DNA of 12,236 bases from positions 1-12,236 of the forward strand of contig CAMVIO010000038.1 in assembly GCA_947167555.1 (NCBI GenBank). The letters are read 5' to 3'. The notes under the pieces were generated by a model. It saw only the letters and a list, made by a program, of their open reading frames with translations. It was not told the DNA's origin and made no database searches. How positions within the stretch are numbered: the first letter of the stretch is position 1; the number at the start of each line of letters is the position of its first letter. Made by a program: the position numbers and the translations under genes. This DNA comes from an uncultured Selenomonadales bacterium. Lineage in GTDB: Bacteria; Bacillota; Negativicutes; Selenomonadales; Selenomonadaceae. Shown here piece by piece: positions 7,828 through 12,236 of the stretch.

Positions 7828-8774
7828 TGCGCCTTCCCTCCCATCAAGACAAGCGCGAGAAGCGCCATACGAACGGCGACGCCGTTCTGCACCTGCTCCT
7901 GGATCGCCGAATGGTCGCCATAGGCCACTTCGGGAGAAATCTCAAGCCCCTTGTTCATTGGGCCCGGATGCAGAATCAGCACGTCTTTTTTTGCGAGGGC
8001 AAGCCGCGCGTTGTTGATGCCGTACAGCCGCGCGTATTCGCGCTTCGACGGGAACAGCCCCGCTTTCTGGCGTTCCAGCTGAATCCGAAGCACATTGATG
8101 GCGTCCGCGTCCCTGATCGCGTCCTCGACCCGCTCATGGACGAAAATGCCCGGCTCCTCGGCGAGGAAACGCGGCAGCATGGTTCCCGGGCCTGCCAGAT
8201 GCACCTCGATGCCCATACGGCGCATGCCCCAAATATCGGAACGGGCGACGCGGCTGTGGAGGATATCGCCGAGGATGGCGACCTTCAGCCCTTCCAATCG
8301 CCCTTTATACTGCAAAAGCGTAAACAAGTTCAAAAGGCCCTGGGACGGGTGCGCATGGGCGCCGTCGCCGGCGTTCACGATCACGGGATGTTTGACGACC
8401 TTCGTCGCGTACTCCGCCGCGCCCTCTTGTTTATGGCGCATGACGATCGCGTCAAACCCCATCGCCTCGACGGTCAGGAGGGTATCCCGCAGGCTCTCGC
8501 CCTTCACGATGCTCGACGTGCCCGCCGTGATGTTGACGACGTCCGCGCCGAGGTACTTTCCCGCCGTCTCGAAGGACGACCGCGTCCGCGTGCTCGGCTC
8601 GTAAAAGACCGTCACGATCGACTTGCCCCGCAGCGCAGGTACCTTCTTGATGTCGCGATGAATGATGGACTTCATCTCCTTGGCCGTCTCCAGCACAAGC
8701 TCGATCTCCTCGCGGCTGAAATCCTCCAGCCCCAGGATGTGTTTCCTCCGCAGGGAAACTTTGTTTTTTGCCAA
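7824..8774 (-). CDS. pyrB: Aspartate carbamoyltransferase, catalytic subunit
   Basis: Joins carbamoyl phosphate and aspartate, the committed step of pyrimidine synthesis. Counted from the TTG at 8774 the protein has 316 residues, close to the family's usual 305-310. The carbamoyl-phosphate site FYEPSTRTRSSFE (57-69, with STRTR 61-65), K91 in SSIVKGES, GDGAHAHPSQGLLNL (HPSQ 142-145), GDILHSRVARS (169-179), VLRIQLER (R230) and LHPGPMNKGLEI (268-279) are all present. The reading frame is open upstream through the attenuator, so the start needs care. AAGGAG at 8784-8789 is 9 nt from TTG 8774 and gives MAKNKVSLRRKHILGLED, which fits the family. ATG at 8792 lies upstream of that site and has no Shine-Dalgarno. 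ATG at 8828 abuts the terminator U-tract. No pyrI regulatory-chain gene is next to it; pyrC follows with a 4-nt overlap. Confidence 0.96.
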   Translation of the reverse strand: MAKNKVSLRRKHILGLEDFSREEIELVLETAKEMKSIIHRDIKKVPALRGKSIVTVFYEPSTRTRSSFETAGKYLGADVVNITAGTSSIVKGESLRDTLLTVEAMGFDAIVMRHKQEGAAEYATKVVKHPVIVNAGDGAHAHPSQGLLNLFTLLQYKGRLEGLKVAILGDILHSRVARSDIWGMRRMGIEVHLAGPGTMLPRFLAEEPGIFVHERVEDAIRDADAINVLRIQLERQKAGLFPSKREYARLYGINNARLALAKKDVLILHPGPMNKGLEISPEVAYGDHSAIQEQVQNGVAVRMALLALVLMGGKAQ

Positions 8775-8783
8775 TCCAATCAA

Positions 8784-8789
8784 CTCCTT
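8784..8789 (-). promoter_or_regulatory. Ribosome binding site that decides the pyrB start
   Basis: A perfect AAGGAG with a 9-nt spacer to TTG at 8774. It is read as the AAG GAG codons if translation started at ATG 8792, so using it as a Shine-Dalgarno implies the true pyrB start is the downstream TTG. It lies downstream of the attenuator, about 40 nt past the end of the U-tract. Confidence 0.65.
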
Positions 8790-8828
8790 CATTGGGAGGC
8801 ATCGCGCAGCATCCGTAGAAAACTTCAT

Positions 8829-8867
8829 AAAAAAAGCTTTCCCATGCGAAGGCATAAGAAAGCTTTT
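8829..8867 (-). terminator. Intrinsic terminator (attenuator) in the pyr leader
   Basis: On the minus strand AAAAGCTTTC (8867-8858) and GAAAGCTTTT (8841-8832) pair perfectly over 10 bp. They continue through two U-G wobbles and ATGC/GCAT, giving a 16-bp stem with a CUUC loop. The 3' arm ends in a run of seven T, as in a Rho-independent terminator. It stands between the promoter and pyrB, about 54 nt before the pyrB TTG, so it can only act by stopping leader transcripts. Its 5' arm can instead pair with the upstream PyrR hairpin. Confidence 0.88.
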
Positions 8868-8909
8868 CAGCAATATTCACGACCGCTGAACGGCATCCCT
8901 TTATCAGCC
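8851..8909 (-). promoter_or_regulatory. Candidate antiterminator of the pyr leader
   Basis: GGCUGAUAAAGGG (8909-8897), the 3' side of the PyrR hairpin, can pair with CUUUCUUAUGCC (8862-8851), the 5' side of the terminator. The match is GGC/GCC, AUAA/UUAU and AGGG/CUUU, 11 pairs including two G-U, with a 2-nt and a 1-nt bulge. The RNA between them holds a further 6-bp stem, UUCAGC (8890-8885) with GCUGAA (8871-8866). This fold excludes both the PyrR hairpin and the terminator, which is what an antiterminator must do. The pairing was found by eye; its energy was not computed. Confidence 0.6.
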
Positions 8910-8930
8910 TCACAGGACTAATTTCAAAGG
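8898..8930 (-). promoter_or_regulatory. PyrR-binding RNA hairpin (anti-antiterminator)
   Basis: The leader reads AGUC-CUGUGA-GGCU at 8919-8906: a 4-bp upper stem and a hexaloop of the form CNGNGA. An internal loop (GAAAUU/GAU) separates it from a lower stem CCUUU (8930-8926) with AAAGG (8902-8898). This matches the known PyrR binding-loop consensus ARUCCNGNGAGGYU from pyr leaders of Bacillus and relatives. In that system PyrR bound to UMP stabilises this hairpin, which blocks the antiterminator and lets the terminator form; PRPP opposes it. Here the hairpin is the first structure of the transcript, about 10 nt from the predicted start. No pyrR gene is in the window, so the protein must come from elsewhere. 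Confidence 0.88.
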
Positions 8931-8946
8931 CATTATTCCACGTCAG

Positions 8947-8975
8947 ATAATATCATTATATTGATTGACTGTCAA
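8947..8975 (-). promoter_or_regulatory. Sigma-A type promoter of the pyr operon
   Basis: Perfect -35 TTGACA (8975-8970), 17-nt spacer, then -10 TATTAT (8952-8947) preceded by TG at the extended -10 position (TGATATTAT). Transcription should begin near 8938-8943, just before the PyrR hairpin. It lies in the gap right after the stop of the beta-CASP gene, so the operon has its own promoter. Confidence 0.85.
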
Positions 8976-8998
8976 CCGAAGCAAAAAGTTCTCATTTC

Positions 8999-10609
8999 TC
9001 AAATATTGTACGGCGCAAACAGTTTTCTCATATATTTCCAGCCTTTGTCTACAGTTTTGATGACAAACGGCATAAGCGTAGGACGATGAACGACGAGCTG
9101 CATGAGTTTACGTCGCGCAAGACGATATTCAGCATCGAGGGATCGGAGGTAGTCCTCCATTTCCATTTCGACCGAGACCGCCGGGATTTGCGACGCCTCG
9201 ATCTCGCAGCTTCGGCCAAGGATATTTGCCACGTCGCCGCGGAACGGGATATACGAATCGAATCCCAGCTCCGACATGATATTCGTCCGCAGCGCTTCCT
9301 GCGCCGTCGCTTCCCCGTGAACGATAAACACTTTAGCTGGCTTTGGTTCCTCAATGCACCCAATCCAGCGAATGAGCTGCTTCGCGTCAGCATGGGCGGA
9401 AAAGCCTTCCATCATCTTTATCGTCGCCCGCACAGCGATTTCCTCACCCATCACACGGACGCGCTTCATTCCGTCCACGAGGCGGCGGCCCAAGCTGCCC
9501 TCCGCCTGATAACCAGCGAAAAGAATCGTGGATTCCGGCCGCCAGAGGTTGTGTTTCAGATGATGGAGAATACGCCCGGCGTCGGCCATACCGCTGGCAG
9601 AAAGAATGATAGCCGAGCTTTCGGAGCTATTGAGAGCCTGAGACTCCGCCGCCGTCTTACAAATGCGAAGCTGCGGCATTTGCGGAAGTTTTCCTTCCCG
9701 GTTCAAAAGCTCTATTGCTTCTTCGTCAAAGTCCTGGCTGTTTTCCACAAAAATCCGGGTAGCCGCGATGGCCAACGGGCTGTCCAGAATGATTGGCACA
9801 TCATCGATACGTCCCGCTTTCCAGAGTTTGTAAAAATAATACAAGAGTGTCTGCGTCCGTCCGACGGCGAAGGCCGGAATAATCAGATTTCCGCCTCTGT
9901 CCATCGTATCGTTGACGACTTCTGCCAGTACACTCTCTTTGTCATATTCCTGATGGAGCCGATCGCCGTAAGTCGACTCGACAATCAGAAAATCCGCGCC
10001 GCGGATAATGCTTGGATCCTTGATGATTGGCTGATTTGGCTGCCCGAGGTCGCCGGAAAAAACGAACTTCGTCGTTTTTCCATCCTCCGTCGCGAAAATC
10101 TCGATGATTGCGGAGCCGATAATGTGCCCGGCGTCGTGGTAGACCACGCGGATATGGTCGCCGAGGGAAAATTCCTTTTTATAGGAAATAGGCCGGAACT
10201 GCTGAAGCGCCCTCATGGCGTCCTCCATCGTATAGAGCGGGTCCACAGGCTCCGCACCGCTGCGCGCGCCTTTCCGATTCCGCATTTCTGCGTCGGAGAC
10301 TTGTATATGAGCCGAATCTGGAAGCATAATTTGCGCAAGGTCGCAGGTCGTTTTTGTCGCGTAGACCGGCCCCTTGAAACCTTCTCGGCACAGCTTCGGA
10401 ATGAGACCGCTGTGGTCAACGTGGGCGTGGGTCAAAAACACCGCATCCAGTTCGGCGGGCGTAAACAAAAAATCTTCCTGATTCAGTTCCTTGATTCGCT
10501 TCGACCCCTGGAACATGCCGCAATCAATCAAGATTTTTGTGTCCTGTACTTCCAGCATATAGCACGAGCCCGTTACCGTGTGAGCCGCACCCAAAAATCT
10601 CATCCGCAT
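8999..10609 (-). CDS. MBL-fold / beta-CASP RNA-processing hydrolase
   Basis: A zinc-dependent metallo-beta-lactamase fold protein of the beta-CASP class, the group of mRNA 3'-end endonucleases (CPSF-73/Ysh1-like) and RNase J; RNA cleavage is the likely activity, but the substrate is unknown. The 536 residues show HAHVDH (61-66), AGHIIGSA with H162, SGDLGQ with D187, motif A ESTYGDR (211-217) and PAFAVGRTQ (245-253). These are followed by beta-CASP LSASGM (336-341), FSAHAD with H406, and VHGE with H431 (RMMBL specificity region). About 70 residues follow the last motif and are not recognised. The ATG at 10609 is 9 nt from AAAGGAG (10619-10625). It is 27 nt after murB and probably in its transcript. 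It is shaped more like the COG1236 family than RNase J, so I give no symbol. Confidence 0.9.
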   Translation of the reverse strand: MRMRFLGAAHTVTGSCYMLEVQDTKILIDCGMFQGSKRIKELNQEDFLFTPAELDAVFLTHAHVDHSGLIPKLCREGFKGPVYATKTTCDLAQIMLPDSAHIQVSDAEMRNRKGARSGAEPVDPLYTMEDAMRALQQFRPISYKKEFSLGDHIRVVYHDAGHIIGSAIIEIFATEDGKTTKFVFSGDLGQPNQPIIKDPSIIRGADFLIVESTYGDRLHQEYDKESVLAEVVNDTMDRGGNLIIPAFAVGRTQTLLYYFYKLWKAGRIDDVPIILDSPLAIAATRIFVENSQDFDEEAIELLNREGKLPQMPQLRICKTAAESQALNSSESSAIILSASGMADAGRILHHLKHNLWRPESTILFAGYQAEGSLGRRLVDGMKRVRVMGEEIAVRATIKMMEGFSAHADAKQLIRWIGCIEEPKPAKVFIVHGEATAQEALRTNIMSELGFDSYIPFRGDVANILGRSCEIEASQIPAVSVEMEMEDYLRSLDAEYRLARRKLMQLVVHRPTLMPFVIKTVDKGWKYMRKLFAPYNI

Positions 10610-10636
10610 ACAGACACACTCCTTTCTTTTTTATTG

Positions 10637-11563
10637 TTAGGCATCCTCGCCGATAATACGAATTTCCGGTGTTAGGCGGATACCATTTTTCTCTTCTATG
10701 CGCCTTTGTATCTCTTCAATCAGTGAGAGTACATCCGCCGCCGTCGCCCCGCCTTTGTTAATTACAAATCCAGCATGTTTTCCAGATACCTGTGCGCCGC
10801 CGACCGTAAAACCTTTGAGCCCGGCTTCGTCGATCAGCGTCCCCGCGAAAAATCCCGGTGGGCGTTTGAACGTGCTGCCGGCGCTCGGTTTATCTAGTGG
10901 CTGCTTTTCCATGCGTCGTCTCGTGAACTCCGCCATTTTTTCCTGAATGGCAGCCGCTTTACTTTCTCGCAAGGTAAGCTCAATCTCACAGATAATGTGC
11001 CCGTTCTGCTGAAAAACGCTGTGCCGATAGCTAAAATCCATTTCCTTCGTACGATACCGCCGTATTTCTCCCTCCGGCGTAACGGCAGTAACTTCGGAAA
11101 TCACCTGACTCATCTCGCCATCGTAAGCGCCGGCGTTCATAAAGACTGCGCCCCCGAGACTGCCGGGAATACCGACGGCAAATTCAAGACCGGAAAGCGC
11201 ATGGTTCGCCGCAAACAAGGAAACCGTCCCCAGCATCGCGCCCGCTCCGGCCTTGATGTGTGCACCTTCCATTTCAATATAGGAAAACGGCTTTCCGAAC
11301 GAAACCACCGCGCCGCGTATGCCTCCGTCCCGTACGAGCACATTGGATCCATTGCCCAAAACCGTAAGCGGAACGGAATACCGCTTCGTCAGCTTCAAAA
11401 CCGCTAAAAGTTCTTCAATGGACGCAGGGAGCACAAAGACGTCCGCGTTGCCGCCGATACGAAACGTCGTATGCCTTGCCATCGACTCGTCTGTGAGCAC
11501 CTGCTCTTCCGGAAGTTCCATACGCATAGCTTTTATAAAATTATCGTCTATCGTATATCCCAT
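10637..11563 (-). CDS. murB: UDP-N-acetylenolpyruvoylglucosamine reductase
   Basis: Reduces UDP-GlcNAc-enolpyruvate to UDP-MurNAc with NADPH and FAD, the second committed step of peptidoglycan precursor synthesis, in the cytoplasm. It has 308 residues. Seen: HTTFRIGGNAD (31-41) opening the FAD-binding domain, LGNGSNVLVRDGG (69-81), GIPGSLGGAVFMNAGAY (131-147), SYRHSVF with R180, the proton-donor Ser in AGSTFKRP (S230), AGLKGFTVGGAQVSGKHAGFVIN (247-269) and the C-terminal Glu in LTPEIRIIG (E300). The compact form and the residues around S230 fit the type II MurB of Gram-positives. The ATG at 11563 has GAGGTGA 9 nt upstream, overlapping the end of trmL. The gap to trmL is 9 nt and to the next gene 27 nt. 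All expected active-site positions are intact. Confidence 0.97.
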   Translation of the reverse strand: MGYTIDDNFIKAMRMELPEEQVLTDESMARHTTFRIGGNADVFVLPASIEELLAVLKLTKRYSVPLTVLGNGSNVLVRDGGIRGAVVSFGKPFSYIEMEGAHIKAGAGAMLGTVSLFAANHALSGLEFAVGIPGSLGGAVFMNAGAYDGEMSQVISEVTAVTPEGEIRRYRTKEMDFSYRHSVFQQNGHIICEIELTLRESKAAAIQEKMAEFTRRRMEKQPLDKPSAGSTFKRPPGFFAGTLIDEAGLKGFTVGGAQVSGKHAGFVINKGGATAADVLSLIEEIQRRIEEKNGIRLTPEIRIIGEDA

Positions 11564-11572
11564 TTGGTTTCT

Positions 11573-12040
11573 TCACCTCATAGTCTGCAAGCCGGGAAAA
11601 GAAAGCTGACGCAACGCCTCGTATGCGACCACCGCCACCGCATTTGAAAGATTCAGCGAGCGCGCCTCAGACTGGAGCGGAATTCTCATCGTCGTATCCC
11701 AATGCGCCCGCAGCAAATTCTCTGGCAACCCCGCCGTCTCCTTACCAAAAACAAGAAAATCGTCTGATCCATAGGTCGCCTCCGTGTAAAGCCGTATTGC
11801 CTTTGTCGAAAAAAAGTAAAACGGCGTTCTGGCATACGTCTGAATAAGCTCGTCAATCGAATCGTGAAAAAACACCTGCACTAGATGCCAATAATCAAGC
11901 CCTGCGCGTTTTAAGTATTTATCATCCGTTGAAAATCCAAGCGGGCGAACCAGATGAAGCTCCATTCCCGTACCCGCGCAAAGTCGGGCAATGTTGCCCG
12001 TATTTCCCGGTATTTCCGGCTCAACTAAAACAATACGCAA
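11573..12040 (-). CDS. trmL: tRNA (cytidine(34)/uridine(34)-2'-O)-methyltransferase
   Basis: A small SPOUT-class RNA methyltransferase (155 residues, normal for the family) that 2'-O-methylates the wobble base of certain leucine tRNAs with S-adenosylmethionine. Seen: PEIPGNTGNIARLC (8-21) at the N-terminus, RPLGF and LKRAGLDYW in the middle, and the trefoil-knot SAM site FGKETAGLP (97-105) followed by IPLQSEARSLNLSNAVAVVAYEALRQ. The start is TTG at 12040, 5 nt after GAGGTG (12046-12051), and no ATG is available near it. The product begins MRIVLVEPEIPGNTGN, as family members do. It is first in a likely trmL-murB-beta-CASP transcript. Because this is a small SPOUT enzyme with only family-level motifs, the exact tRNA target is inferred from known homologues. 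Confidence 0.94.
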   Translation of the reverse strand: MRIVLVEPEIPGNTGNIARLCAGTGMELHLVRPLGFSTDDKYLKRAGLDYWHLVQVFFHDSIDELIQTYARTPFYFFSTKAIRLYTEATYGSDDFLVFGKETAGLPENLLRAHWDTTMRIPLQSEARSLNLSNAVAVVAYEALRQLSFPGLQTMR

Positions 12041-12082
12041 TCTGTCACCTCGTTTATCTTAGGAAGAGGAGGCGTTTCATAT

Positions 12083-12122
12083 AAAAATAGATTGTGTAAT
12101 TATTTTTACACAATCTATTTTT
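12083..12122 (-). terminator. Intrinsic terminator after the yebC-like gene
   Basis: A perfect 17-bp inverted repeat (12083-12099 with 12106-12122; arm AAAAATAGATTGTGTAA) with a 6-nt loop. Both ends are flanked by A or T runs, so it could act in either direction. It begins 6 nt after the stop of the yebC-like gene and most likely ends that transcript. Only about 42 nt then remain before trmL. Confidence 0.85.
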
Positions 12123-12128
12123 CCCACC

Positions 12129-12236
12129 TTATTCCTCTATTTCGTAGTTCGCGTAGATATTCTGCACATCATCGTGCTCTTCCAAAGCGTCGACGAGTGC
12201 CATCATCTTTTCTGCATCTTTTCCTTCAAGTTTTAC
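12129..12236 (-). CDS. yebC: YebC/PmpR family protein (partial, 3' end only)
   Basis: Only the last 35 residues and the TAA are in the window; the gene continues past the right edge. The stretch KMMALVDALEEHDDVQNIYANYEI is the typical C-terminus of the YebC/PmpR/TACO1 family, whose members end in L-x-E/D-H-D-D-V-Q-N-V-Y-x-N. These proteins have been described as DNA-binding regulators and, more recently, as translation factors; this fragment cannot tell which. Identification rests on this conserved tail only. The hairpin that follows 6 nt later ends the transcript. Confidence 0.87.
   Translation of the reverse strand, partial: VKLEGKDAEKMMALVDALEEHDDVQNIYANYEIEE

Noticed and set aside
8452..8913. 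Minus-strand 153-codon ORF starting in the PyrR hairpin, as a leader protein
   Set aside because: It begins inside the binding loop with no Shine-Dalgarno and then reads pyrB out of frame, giving a low-complexity Gly/Arg-rich tail.
7911..8921. Plus-strand ORF of 336 codons over pyrB and its leader
   Set aside because: Register shadow of pyrB that also runs through the attenuator and PyrR hairpin; no recognisable domain.
8910..8933. Seven-residue leader peptide MPLKLVL before the attenuator
   Set aside because: Its ATG is within about 10 nt of the predicted transcription start with no ribosome binding site, and it lies wholly inside the PyrR hairpin, which explains the sequence better than a translated attenuator.
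9086..10675. Plus-strand ORF of 529 codons over the beta-CASP gene
   Set aside because: Register shadow of the minus-strand gene, which has the complete MBL/beta-CASP motif set and a good ribosome binding site.
1..12236. Mobile elements, CRISPR arrays, tRNA or rRNA genes, or a novel accessory system
   Set aside because: No transposase or integrase motif, no spaced direct repeats and no tRNA-like cloverleaf were seen. The genes are conserved housekeeping functions with intact motifs, and gaps are short apart from the 224-nt pyr leader.

Overview
The window is a bacterial chromosomal segment in which every convincing gene lies on the minus strand. Read in the direction of transcription (high to low coordinates), it has two blocks: a short housekeeping cluster (yebC end, trmL, murB, a beta-CASP metallo-beta-lactamase ribonuclease-like gene) and then a de novo pyrimidine operon pyrB-pyrC-carA-carB-pyrK-pyrD-pyrF that runs off the left edge. 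The organism is most likely a member of the Bacillota. The reasons are the pyr gene order, the class 1B (PyrD plus PyrK) dihydroorotate dehydrogenase, a PyrR-type RNA attenuator and strong AAGGAG-type ribosome binding sites. The moderately GC-rich coding sequence and protein flavour hint at class Negativicutes, but that is an impression and not proven here.

Right end (about 8999-12236): the 3' end of a YebC/PmpR-family gene is followed by a perfect 17-bp hairpin terminator (12083-12122). Then come trmL (tRNA wobble 2'-O-methyltransferase), murB (peptidoglycan precursor reductase) 9 nt further on, and 27 nt later a 536-codon MBL-fold/beta-CASP hydrolase. The tight spacing suggests these three are co-transcribed. 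I see no clear promoter in front of trmL.

Control region (8775-8998): immediately after the stop of the beta-CASP gene is a near-consensus sigma-A promoter (TTGACA, 17-nt spacer, TATTAT with an extended TG). Its transcript carries a PyrR-binding hairpin (AGUC-CUGUGA-GGCU with a CCUUU/AAAGG lower stem). A 16-bp intrinsic terminator with a U-tract follows, and a plausible antiterminator pairs the 3' side of the PyrR hairpin with the 5' side of the terminator. This is the classic UMP/PRPP-sensing attenuation layout, placed directly in front of pyrB with no pyrR or pyrP gene at the head of the operon.

Pyrimidine operon (1-8774): carA and carB make carbamoyl phosphate, pyrB makes carbamoyl aspartate, pyrC closes the ring, pyrD with pyrK oxidises dihydroorotate to orotate with NAD+, and pyrF makes UMP from OMP. 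Only pyrE (orotate phosphoribosyltransferase) is missing; it may lie beyond the left edge or elsewhere. Genes are separated by 24 nt or less or overlap, and many use GTG or TTG starts.

No mobile element, CRISPR array, tRNA, rRNA or obviously transferred segment is visible. The region is ordinary core genome. The most informative non-coding element is the PyrR attenuator, an instance of a known mechanism and not a new system.
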